In this document: positions 53,241 through 64,000 of the stretch, piece after piece
Position numbering within the stretch: position 1 is the stretch's first letter
Layout of the letters: each line of letters begins with the position of its first letter
Source of the DNA: Glandiceps talaboti
Lineage: Eukaryota > Hemichordata > Enteropneusta > Spengelidae
Length of the DNA: 64,000 bases
Direction of reading: 5' to 3'
Assembly (NCBI RefSeq): GCF_964340395.1
Contig: NC_135554.1
Location: 8,637,475 to 8,701,474 of the forward strand
Program-made: the position numbers and the translations under genes
The notes under the pieces: generated by a model
What the model saw: only the letters and a program-made list of their open reading frames with translations
Database searches by the model: none
Told to the model about the DNA's origin: nothing

Positions 53241-53971
53241 ATATAAGCTAGGGTAGGGTGTACCTGCTTGCAATCCATAACAAAAACTCTGATTTCTGAC
53301 AGATTTGGGTATCTCCAGAATTACAATATTGAAATGACAATTGACATATGTCTTGTCCTTCAGTAAGACAGCCAGGGCCACCACCCATGTAACTCATATT
53401 TGTTGTGTTATATTGATATTGATAATATGATATGAATTTGTGTCAATGTAAATGAAGGCTGTCAAATCTTTGAAGGATTGTTTTGCCAGCTAGAGACACT
53501 AACAAGCACAAGGCCATAGATATGTTTATTTATACAGAATACTGGGAATTCTTTAGAAGTGCATCAAAATAAGTACATGCAGTAGGCTTATAATCATAAC
53601 TATGCTGTAGCTGCCAGGGACCTAGCAATAGACGATACAAATTAATAGAATAGCCTTTTGTATAGACAACACACAGATAGATGAATGTTGTACTGTAATT
53701 ATATAGTAATCATCAATAAAGTTGTTATTTTGTTCAAATTGTAAATAGTGTAATTTAGACAATGCATGGGAAAATCTGGTCGAGAGGAGCTATTCATGTC
53801 TTTGAATGTCAAGATCTCTGTGAGAAGAGACTCAAATTAATCCATGGATAGACCCTAGACTAAGGAAAATCAGAACTCAAAAGGTCAGCTGTTCAGAACA
53901 TGCTACAGCTCTTGCCCTTGTACCAGTTTTCCCGTATATATATCTTTTGGTAGTATTGTGTTCAGGCCGTG

Positions 53972-54089
53972 CTGCTTGCAGATGGAGTAAGTTGGGACTT
54001 GATTCTGACAATGTCGCTCTCCTTTCTGTTTGGTGTTTGGTGTTCGGAGACATTGTCAGAATCGAGTCCTGTACTCCGTTGGCTAGCAG
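53972..54089. repeat. Imperfect inverted repeat (hairpin), about 42-bp arms
   Basis: Inner arms GATTCTGACAATGTC (54001-54015) and GACATTGTCAGAATC (54049-54063) pair perfectly. Pairing continues outward with gaps to 53972 and 54089, around a 33-nt loop. Confidence 0.85.
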
Positions 54090-57030
54090 GACTAGTTAAA
54101 AGACTGCAAAAGATTCAGGTTGTTATTTACTTTCTGTTACAGTTAGATTTGATTATGACAAGTCAGGGCCACTGTCAGTCCCGGCTCTCCAGGCACTTGA
54201 TCAACACCGTAATATGTTAATTATCTATTAGAAAGTAAATAGAGAAATCATGTAAGTACATGTATCTCTTTGAGGAATCTTTAGATGGTACACCAAAACA
54301 AGGTAATGTTATTGAAAGTCATGGGTTTTCAGTGTTGTCTTTGGGAGTCAATATTATTGACAGTGTTGAAGGGCAGTGGCACATTGTATGCAAATGAGGC
54401 TGAGGAAACCCTCTCTAAGGATGTTTACACCAGCTGGGTGATGACTCACTGCAGCCACTAGGGCATTGATTTATGGTATTGTGGATTGACTATAGTGTAC
54501 CTATTGTGTAAGCATTATATGTATGAAGTGTTTACCACTGGGGAAACCTTTGATTACACCTTTCTGTTTTGAATTGCACAGACAATTAGAAAATGAGTTG
54601 ACATCAGTACTCACAGCTAAGTGTCTTGTTAAAAAATAACCTGTAAAAACAAACCTGTATGTCTTGTAAGTGGGAAAAACATGTTCTTTTGCACACCACT
54701 GACAATTTATTCAGGTATACTAAAGATGGAATGCAAAATGAAGGCTTGTTATGTACAGTTAGTATTATTAATGACATTGTACCTAGCAGTTCTCAACTTA
54801 TTTAGTTGTTACATATCATTAGAAATCGAAATAAGTGTGCAACTGAGTGCTGAGCAACAAGTTAGCATTTGTAGGAATTAATTATGCTTGTATTGGAGGT
54901 GTTACTGTCAATCTAGTGTTACTTGCCTCTTGGATTTATGATTTTAGTTAAGAAAAGAATAAGAACGTTTGAAAAGTCCATCTTCACTGCCACACTATTC
55001 AATTAAAACTTATTGTTAAATCTATCATAAAAGTAATCTTGGTATATAGTCCATGCAGAGAATGTGAATGAGAATAGTTGTAATTTTAGTATATAAGTAT
55101 TTGATAGAACTTAGAAGCCACTACTTGTCACGTAATATTATTTGTCAATTTTTTACTTTGTCAAATGTAACTTTATGTCAATAGAATCTGATTAAATGCA
55201 ACTCTGTGTAAATACACTAGACAATTCATGATTGTATTAGGCATAGCAACAATCAGTTTTACCACGATCCCCTCTGTTAATCAAAGTCTTCATCAAACTG
55301 ATGAGCAAGCCAGATTTCATCATCACAAATTTTCTCCCAAAGATTAAAGTTAAGCTTTGAAGATCTGTTAGTGTTTATAAGAAGTAGTAATAATATTTAA
55401 CTTGATTGTATTGTGTTACACATGTAAGGCCAAAAAAACAGAATTGTTTCTGGCCAGGACATTCTGTCTAAAATGATGTGACAATTCAATTTTTTTCATA
55501 TTCTCAACAAACCTGTTACTCTATCTACTATTTATGGCAGTTAGTTCATTTTATTTAGTACTTCAGAACAAGTGTGTATGTGGGGGCAGATGTCATTTGC
55601 ATGAATGGCTCTGCAGTTTGCTTCACTGATGTCGGGAGGTAGTGTTTCTCCCCAGATCTGCAAACTGCATGAGCTGGACAAAAACGAAAAAAAAAAGACC
55701 AACGCGAGGGTATTTAAGTGATGTGCGTGCTGAACCAGAAATATTTGTTGTTGTTTTTTGCCTAAGCAGTGAATAAGAACTTCATTATGACATCTTTACT
55801 GAGCAAATAAGACTTAAGAAATTGGAAACAACAGGACGTTGTAACATTCATGTAAATTAAGTTTTTCAATTGTGTTGTTATTACTTATAGAGAAATGAAA
55901 TCTCAAATCCAAAATAATTTATGTATGGAAACTTAAAAATGGTAAATAAATAATTAGCAGAAAACTTAAAATGAGTGTTTTTCCAAATATTCAGTCATTA
56001 GAATACTAATTGTATGGCTCATTTACCGCAAGGCCACAAAATATTTTACCTTCTCACCTAAGAAATCTTCATTCCTTAAAAAGTTATAACAACCTGCAAT
56101 ATCTTTGAAGGAAATAAGGAACTGAGTCTTAAGTTATTATTCATGTGCTCATGCGTGACTTTCAAAACAGTGGTAAAAGAAATGTGAGAAGTGGGCTAGA
56201 TAAGTTCACAGTACATTACTTTTGTTGTGATAATGAAAATATTGCCCAAGGGCCCTAAATGCCAATATACGAATACTGTGTACAGTACAGTCAATGTGAA
56301 ACCCTAGTAGGGTTCAAGTACTGAAACTGATTTTGTCATATTTCATGTCGTTTTCTGACAAACAAAGGAAACAAGTCATTTACAAATCAGCTCCAGTTAT
56401 CTGGATTACAATATCATTTGTTTCACAAATGTCATTTGAATACAAAGAAAAAATTCAAATACTCAAGGATGTATATATGTTAACGTAAATGTCGCAGGCA
56501 AGACCTAAACAAAATTCTTGAGAGAAAACGAATGTAGTAAAGTTCTTGTACCACAACCTGAACCAAGGTATCAGATCTTATTACTTAGGAGTAACAAGAA
56601 CTTTGGTGTGAATTAAGGCACCCAAATCTGTGATTGCCCTCACAACAACGTTGTTTGCTAGGATCATTACTATGTTTTACCGACCTGATAAACGTGTTTA
56701 ATTAAGGAAACAAAGAATGAAATATAGTGTTTAAGTCTATTCATTGCCAATACATACAATTTTAATAATAAGATAATGTCCCCTGTCGAAAATAAGTTTA
56801 CCATATAGCTGACGTTAAGGATTAACCCGTCATTCAGTATTGAGTCTAGTTGGTATACTGTTACTATACAGTATCGTTATGATTCATACCTCCACTAGAA
56901 ACCATGTTGGCATCCAGACTATCAGTACTCGCCAACTACTGAAATTGTGTGGGAAGGATGTTATATGATTATGAGCAATCTGTAGGCGAAACTAAATAGA
57001 TACTGAAAAGGCACTAACAATTGTATGACA
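54090..57030. other. Gene-poor intergenic region
   Basis: No exon, RNA gene or repeat family is recognised. The 66-codon frame at 54681-54881 is hydrophobic but without start context, family motif or splice support. Confidence 0.5.
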
Positions 57031-57036
57031 GAGCAC

Positions 57037-58396
57037 GGGCATGAGGCAACAATTCTGGTGAAACTCGAAAATGATAATGATGTCATACAAGTAATAAAGG
57101 CCCAAGTTAGCTATGAGTCACATTTACATACATACTTCTTTATTTATAGTATATTTATTTTAATAAACTCATTATACACGTCTACACATATTTGTTATTT
57201 TGGGTATAAGGCCAGAAATGGAATGATTAAAAATATTATATGTACATGTACCTGTACACTTTCTGGTCTTTTAAAAAATGAAACATTTTTTATAATAATC
57301 GCAGAAAAAAGTTTATATAAATATGGAAGACTCAAAAAAAAAAATATAGAAAAAAGAAAGTATACAGATAGACATGGTGCAAAAACGACGCTTAGTGCGC
57401 TCGCGACAGCTGACGATCTCCGCTGCTTGGCGTGCTCGAGCACAAACATATTCCTTGCTTAAATTTGTAATACAGAGGGGTAGGACATGGCATCGAATAA
57501 ACCAATCAGGACGCTTCAAATCGAACATGTGACCCATGAATTTTCTCTCGACGCTTGATACCACCTGCTGCCCTCTCGTGGTGAGATATATATTTCGCAT
57601 GTTGCAATACATTGTGGAGTTTGCGGGACATTAAAACAGATTGCCAAAACAGCATATTATATGAACTGAAGCTCCGAAACGTTGCGTCTTTTGTGAGGGA
57701 TATAAACAAAAACACAATTGATAATATCTTGGTTTAATAAATATTTGGTGCCGTAGAGTTTCGGTAGGCTCGAACACACAGTTGATTCTGGTCTATATTA
57801 TTTTCATAAAATTACGTACAAATAATCATTAAACATTACTTGTCATATCTGTGTCGCTTCAAAATATACCTTTGAATGAAAGAGAAAATGTAACAACATC
57901 ATTTGACTGAGTAAACAAATACTCGTAAGTTTGCCCGAAACAGAAAGCGTCCATGAACGAGGGCGATGTGGTTTCAAGCTTACGACGAAAAAGAACACCA
58001 AAGTGTCCTACCCCTCCTTTTTTAGTAAATGAGCAAATTGAGCAAATGCTGAGCAAATGCTGAGCTCGTGGAGGTTGAATTTTCAAATTCCAAGATTCGA
58101 ATCATTCGATCTCGCGATCCCGCGACAGGACAGAGAAGTAAATTCTACGACCGTTGGGGCGCTATTCAATCGGTATACTCCACAGCAGCGTCCCGATCCC
58201 GTATATTCTATTTGTATTCCAGCGCGATTCGATCGAGTTAAATATATGTGTTTCTCTGTGTATTATAATTAGATATTAATTAGCGATTCAAGATACTGAA
58301 ATAATGATAAACAAGAACTTGACGGAACTTGTTGATGTTGTCTATATTCATGTTATTCAATATTGTTATAGACACCAGAATTGTTGCCTCATGCCC
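57037..58396. repeat. 24-bp perfect inverted repeats 1.3 kb apart
   Basis: 57037-57060 (GGGCATGAGGCAAC...) is the exact reverse complement of 58373-58396. The interior has no transposase frame and includes a GC-richer stretch at 57375-57450. It could be a decayed transposon or two solo copies in opposite orientation. Confidence 0.55.
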
Positions 58397-58544
58397 TTGG
58401 ACAGAGGGACAAAATGTACCATATTTTACTGTAAAACTTGTCTTAAAAAACTTGCATATACTAGGTATTGAATTGATCCTGTCCTGTGAGTATTGGAGTA
58501 TGTGTACAAATAAAAACATGATAATTTTGAATGGAATTCTTTCC

Positions 58545-58606
58545 ATTTTACAAAGGTCAAACAATAAATTATTTCAATTTTACAAAGGTCAAACAATAAA
58601 TGACAT
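58545..58606. repeat. 31-bp tandem duplication
   Basis: ATTTTACAAAGGTCAAAC recurs at 58545 and 58576, giving two nearly identical 31-bp copies. Confidence 0.9.
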
Positions 58607-58609
58607 TTG

Positions 58610-60590
58610 ATTGTTCCAAAGTCCATGGCTCCGTTGGTACCAACACATTAATATATCTACTGGTCGACTGTCAGATGTCTGTAAGATGTCATGTAAAGAT
58701 ATCTTAGTTTATTTTGTTTTTTTGACAAGTTGCACATACTTGAAAACAGAACTGAAGTATGGTGTTTGTCATTTTAGATTTCAGAAAGTTTATCTTTATT
58801 AAAATTAGTACAGCCACAGTTCAACATTGTGAGATTACACAGCGTGATGAAATCTGTGATAGGATATGGCGGTTATCTCTTACTCACCTGTTCTTATGAA
58901 ATGTAAGAACCATGTGATGTCAGCAAGAAATATGGAACATACTAGAAATAAGAACACACTGGAATTGGACTTTGAAAAGACTTCAGTGCAAAACTTGTCA
59001 AAAGTTATTTTCACGACTGAATGACTGACAAGGATTTTGATAATGTGTGAAAGAAATTGTTTTTCTTTAACATTCATCAACTTCCTTGATAATTTAATTA
59101 AAGAGTGTACAATTAAATGAAATGATGTTATACATTTTATTGAATTATATTATATATATGTGAATAAAATAGTTATGGACTGCAACATTGCGTATTTCAA
59201 CCAGTAAGGTTTACTTGGTAACAATGGCATTGATAGACAGATGCAGTGATTTTCTGATTTAACTACACAAGTACTCATGGTAATTTCAATTCTGAAGTGT
59301 GAGGGCGCTGTTCAAGTGACTTGCGTCAGCTCTGACAATCTATTGTAAGTGATCACTTTCTTTTCTGTTGTCTACAGAATTTGTTATATATACCCAGAGA
59401 TAAGTACTCTCTTTGTTTGTTGTCCATTACAAAGATATCAAAGTTACTGAAATTTTAGACTTGTACAACGTCAAACTGGTATTGATTCTGTTATCGCCGT
59501 GTGATTATTCAACAGTAAACCATGTGACCTTCCTAATGATAGCGCTCCTAGCTGCTATACAATTTACATGATAGAATCTAACTATCTGTAAGGATGTCCT
59601 GAGTGGACCATTGTGAATTTACCATATAAGGGAATCTGAGCAATTTAGGTGATAGTGTATCGGAATGTCCTGAATACATGTGTTTGTGTAAATCTAAATT
59701 TGGGACTTGAATAATGTAGGTCTGACTTCATCTGTCAGAAAATTATAGGAGGATAGTTTAAATTTATGGTATGGTTACTGAGAAAGCATCAAGTTTGTAT
59801 GAATTAATAATAAAAATTGTCTGTGGCTACATTGTTAGCTCACCTGCCTCCAAGTCTCGGCTCTGCAGTCTCGGATTAAACCCACCCACCCAGACTGTGC
59901 TGGCTGGTATATTGCAGGTGACAGGTCTATATCAGAAATTGGAAATATTAGTGTGACATGTACTTCATGTTTCCTCTATATATTTTTTAATGTTATCTTT
60001 TTGAAAGATACAGGTATGAGTTTTCCTCCCTCAGCTTCTTAACTTTAACTAAAACCCTCAAGATGGTGGGAATGAAATAGTAACAATATAATATAATATA
60101 TTCAATTGTCATTTACAAGTTACTTAAAAGTATTCCAATTTTAGTCAACAACAGTTCTAATCTAATTCTAATCTAAATATGTGAATGACAAAATTCTGTA
60201 CATGTTAGGTGTTTCAATGGAACAAACAGCTGAATCAGTATTTTTTCAGCGACTTGCGATTAGATATCTTTTGAGATACAAAACAAACATTTCTTTGTAC
60301 AAAAATACAATTGGACTGTTACGTCATCATGTGTGGTATTATGGTATACCCCGGTATATGCTAGCTGATATTATATTGGTGTAGCTTGAGAATTGAAATC
60401 ATTTCAGCCAGTCATGTCTATGTATATGTTTTCGTATTGAATTAATTTACTACTGATGTACAATGTACTATATGCATTTATAAAATTAATTCCCAAGAAA
60501 AGACATCTGTCCAAAACATGTATTGAGTATAATAATACTGTGTCCACAACCTTTTATATGTATCAGTTTATGTGTTAAGAATACAATCAC
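58610..60590. other. Gene-poor intergenic region
   Basis: No supported gene. Around 59830-59890 there is a weak tRNA-head-like stretch (TTAGCTCACCTGCC...GGATTAAACCC) that may be another decayed SINE. Confidence 0.45.
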
Positions 60591-60599
60591 AAACCCTTG

Positions 60600-61500
60600 T
60601 GCTGACCACTAATGGTCACCAAACAAATGTACTGACCAGACTTACAGATAACAAGACCAGTGAATATTGACCACAGCCAGTACGCAAGCAATTCAGGTCA
60701 CCAGACCAATTTACTGACCAAAGAAAATAACTAGACGAGGTTGGCCAAACCAATGTACTTGTACCAACACAAGCCTCAAGACTAGTAGTATACTGTTCAG
60801 AGAGGTGTTCACCAATTGAAAAGCCAAAACTATATACCAAGAACTTGCACAGGTCTACAGACCAATGTACTGGCCACAAGTATTTAAACCAAATATCAAC
60901 ATGTCTCGAGACTAATACACTCAAGATAATGCTGCAAATGAATTTACCAATACCAATCATGAAATAAATCTACTGACTGACACAGGTGACCAACCCAGTA
61001 ACATTGATGATTTCAGATCTTCAGACCACTGATACTAACCAATACAACAAGCTATGGTCAGTGTTGGTTGTTAGTCTAGTATTGTAAAACTGACCAAAAT
61101 AAATCCCTCAACTAGCAACTAACCAGTTAGGATGTCTAGACCACTTACTATAATACAGGAGTACTACAGGGTAGGTCTTCAGACCAATGGGGATCTTTGA
61201 ACCAGAATTATTAATGCAGGTCTTCAGACCGACACAACTGACACAACACAACTAAATGAAGTATGATAGGTTTTCAGACCAATAAATATGACCAATGGAG
61301 ATCTTCAGACAACAATACTGAATGTATGTCTTCTGTTAACAAAAAAGGAAACAATTGATAAAACCAGTAAATGAAATATTGTAGGTTTTCAGACCAGTAA
61401 AGTTGATCAAGGGAGATGTTCAGACACAATTGACCAAAAGAAGGTAATAAAACCAGTTAACAGAACAAAATTTAACTAATTACTATAGACCAGAAGAAGG
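60600..61500. repeat. Degenerate repeat field with recurrent CTTCAGACCAAT motif
   Basis: Variants of GGTCTTCAGACCAAT recur at irregular spacing, for example near 60695, 60852, 61018, 61170, 61220, 61270, 61304 and 61385. They are mixed with ACTGACCA. It reads as an old, highly diverged tandem array and not as coding sequence. Confidence 0.6.
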
Positions 61501-63372
61501 ATCAAAATACTTATGTTGTATTGATAAGAGTATGTCTTGCGCCTACGGAAACCTTCCTTTTTGAAAACCCCCACAATTGTAGACTAAGTCTTTCCTGAGA
61601 TCAGTAACCTTTAAAAAACTGACCAATTGTAGGAAATTATTAATAAAAGTGCAGATTTAGTGAAATTTCTATTGCAGGAAAAACAACAAAAAAGTATTCC
61701 ATATCAATTTATTTGTAAGATATTTCAAATTTCTGTTTCTGGCTGTTCAGTTGTGATTTTCATCAAAATCATCTCTTCAGAATAACAACCCTGTTGGTGA
61801 CATTAGTACAAATAATAAAGATCAGTATTAAACAAAGATCTCCAAATAATAACTGACATGTTACGTTATCTCTGGATCAGTAATCGCTGTTGCTATCTGT
61901 AGGTGAAGAGTTCACAAACAGGTGGATTAGGGCCATCTATACCAATCAAAGACTGCCATATGTCATCACAGATAATACCCATCACGAGTCTGGTGTCATG
62001 TGATCTCTCCATTTGTGTCCTCTGAACCTCAAAGTAAATAATGGATCTCAGTTTGATTAAAACAATCATTGCAAGGTTGTACTCTTGCTTGGATCACTTT
62101 ACTGTTTATTTCAGGAAATGGTGTTCTGTAATTTGTAGAGACATTGTGAGAATAGTGAACCCAGAGTTGTATGTGATTGTGGTATTAAAAACAATGTCTT
62201 GTTGTAATATTAACAATTTTGTACAGCACCTTTCCACATTGTGCTCACATATTATCCCTGGCACAGAGCCATAATGGCACAATAGCCCGTGCTACTTGGG
62301 GAACATACATTTTCACGGTAAAAATACTTCTGTAAGCTCACAGGATTAAATCATTCACAGGCAAACCCTATCTTACCACGTCCACAAATGTATACAGTTG
62401 GTGCACAAGTGGTCTAAATTTCACCACCAAGAAACACATGATAGTGGTAAAGCTTAAACTAGCAATTTTCAGACTTTGAGTCCTTACACTATTTAGTAAT
62501 GCCTTGTGCAAAGTGATAGTTTTACTTTGGTCAATTTGAAATTTGTAAGCACGTGTGATTTGTACTCACAAAATATTACTATCTAATCATGCAAGGTTGT
62601 ATTTTTTGGCTTGGTTAATTTACTGCCTAGAAGTCTTACATACTTATGAACAATAAATTGACCAAGATAAGTATATATGATTTGTATTTGAAAAAACACT
62701 GGGGAACTTTTAAAGTGACATATGCTGAGTTTGTTACCATATTACTTGGGTGAAAAAAAACTTAACAAAGCCATATTTCAGTATACATGTATGGTTAATA
62801 TTGATGCATGTCTTGTATAACATTACAATTATCTTCTGGCATGGTTAGAATAGTTGATTGCATAGCACTGATTTCCTGAACATTTTTTATGTGTGTGATA
62901 AATTACGTCATCAGACCATTTATTGGTTATTTCTTGTAACTTAATTTGAGTTCAGTCAATTGGGAGTGGTGCTTCAATAAGTACAGTACTGTGAGTACCT
63001 TGTAAATAGGCAGCAACTACTATATTCAAATACATATAAACTCAGCATGTGGCCCCCTTTTAATCAAATATCAGGAAAGGTTATACTGTTGATTAGGTCA
63101 ACTTCAATTCAATAAATACCTTGTGACATATGAATAGCAACTTATTAAAACAATCATAATCTGTTGGACACAATATTGTTAATAATCTCAATAGCTTTGT
63201 CTGTCTAGGCGATTGGTCATGTTTACATTCATTCATCAATGGTTCAAGACAACATATTCAAGAAATTTCAAGAAACATTTATTTTACCATTGAAGTATAG
63301 TATAAACTATAAATACAAAGTACATGCCATATTTATGGAATAAATAACAAATGCAAACAGATAAATATATAT
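61501..63372. other. Gene-poor flank of the right-hand gene
   Basis: No exon is recognised. The 77-codon frame at 62041-62274 has no family resemblance. Confidence 0.5.
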
Positions 63373-63378
63373 TTTATT
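63373..63378 (-). terminator. Poly(A) signal of the right-edge gene
   Basis: Minus-strand AATAAA placed about 170 nt downstream of the stop at 63545. It supports this being a 3' end. Confidence 0.5.
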
Positions 63379-63544
63379 TCAATGCTCAAAACATTACTAT
63401 AAGAAGATGTATTTTGAAAGAATCATATTACCCCAGAAGGTACTGATTTCCAAATCATATTGAATTGTATGATGTATGAATTTCCTCTTGGCAGTAAAAA
63501 TTAATAATATATCATATTCATGTATTATTGAAAATACTTCAATT

Positions 63545-63739
63545 CTATTCATCTTCTGATGATGATATATCTCTGTTTTCAATTTCTTTTTCTGTAGATT
63601 CATCATGGATATCTTCAGTGATCTGAACCATCTTGGTGGTGTATGATGATTTGATTGCTTCACTGATAAAGTGGAGGAGATTATTCCATAGCTGGAGATC
63701 ATTGTTACATTGCACATAAGAATTCATGGACTCTAACAT
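63545..63739 (-). CDS. Probable terminal exon of an unrecognised gene (partial)
   Basis: On the minus strand a strong acceptor (CTTTCTTGTTTTTACAG, 63756-63740) precedes 64 codons in phase 0, ending TAG (63547-63545). The peptide begins MLESMNSYVQ, has a helical LQLWNNLLHFISEAI segment, and ends in a very acidic, Ser-rich tail (RDISSSEDE). AATAAA lies at 63378-63373, about 170 nt after the stop. The rest of the gene would lie beyond the right edge. I do not recognise the protein, and an ATG directly at the acceptor also allows a small independent frame. Confidence 0.5.
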   Translation of the reverse strand: MLESMNSYVQCNNDLQLWNNLLHFISEAIKSSYTTKMVQITEDIHDESTEKEIENRDISSSEDE

Positions 63740-64000
63740 CTGTAAAAACAAGAAAGACAAAAGTTACGGGACTTGATTCCAATTCTATCATCTGTCATAC
63801 AAGTCATATTGAAGACGTAATAATGTGATCTACGTACCGGTACCAGTGTTTATCAAACCAAGATGATACCATGGATGCAGAATTACACTAACCATACATT
63901 GAAGTGATATTTGTGACCTATATTACCAGTGATTTTGAATACCAACAATCTAATCTTGGTGAACATTTACTTGAGGACTTGGTTTGTGATTATTTGATTC

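Noticed and set aside
57025-57462. Plus-strand 145-codon frame
   Set aside because: AT-rich low-complexity composition, no domain, begins inside a 24-bp inverted repeat, and no splice or poly(A) context.
57475-58016. 13-bp inverted match GAGGGGTAGGACA nested in the 57-58 kb repeat pair
   Set aside because: A 13-bp match over 0.5 kb is near chance expectation, and the adjoining sequence does not pair.

Overview
This is eukaryotic DNA from a bilaterian animal, probably a marine invertebrate (a lophotrochozoan or invertebrate deuterostome; the sequence does not let me choose). The evidence is GT-AG introns, a secreted multi-exon large lipid transfer protein, a PEX10 gene, tRNA-derived SINE-like repeats, inverted-repeat (foldback) elements and long microsatellites. 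The DNA is AT-rich outside exons.

Layout. (1) 1.2-2.1 kb, plus strand: an uninterrupted 305-codon PEX10 gene (RING peroxin). (2) 2.1-7.0 kb: a repeat-rich intergenic block with a SINE head, a 47-bp minisatellite (14 copies) and a 38-bp minisatellite that is interrupted by a transposon-like element with short terminal inverted repeats. (3) 7.5-32.0 kb, minus strand: one very large gene. I resolved it into 38 coding exons with consistent GT-AG junctions and phases, giving 12,312 nt of CDS and a protein of about 4,103 residues. It is an apolipophorin-type lipoprotein (apoLp-II/I, RfaBP family; relative of ApoB and vitellogenin). In order it has a signal peptide, Vitellogenin_N lipid-transfer module, DUF1943/DUF1081-like region, a furin site RPKR at residues 719-722, a long beta-strand lipid-binding region that includes 24 tandem 28-residue repeats, an alpha-helical region built of 11-residue repeats, VWD, C8-like and VWA-like C-terminal domains, and a short basic tail. 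A TATA box and a nuclear-receptor DR1-like site lie just upstream. (4) 32-63.5 kb: about 31 kb with no recognisable coding gene. It holds microsatellites, foldback elements, hairpins, a SINE, a possible promoter with first exon near 42.4-42.66 kb, and a degenerate repeat field at 60.6-61.5 kb. (5) 63.5-63.7 kb, minus strand: the probable terminal exon of an unrecognised gene continuing past the right edge.

PEX10 and the apolipophorin gene are tail-to-tail. I see no functional system joining them. The most notable biology is in the apolipophorin protein, whose two lipid-contacting regions (beta and alpha) are both visibly built by tandem amplification of short units (28 and 11 residues), and which carries a second furin-like site.
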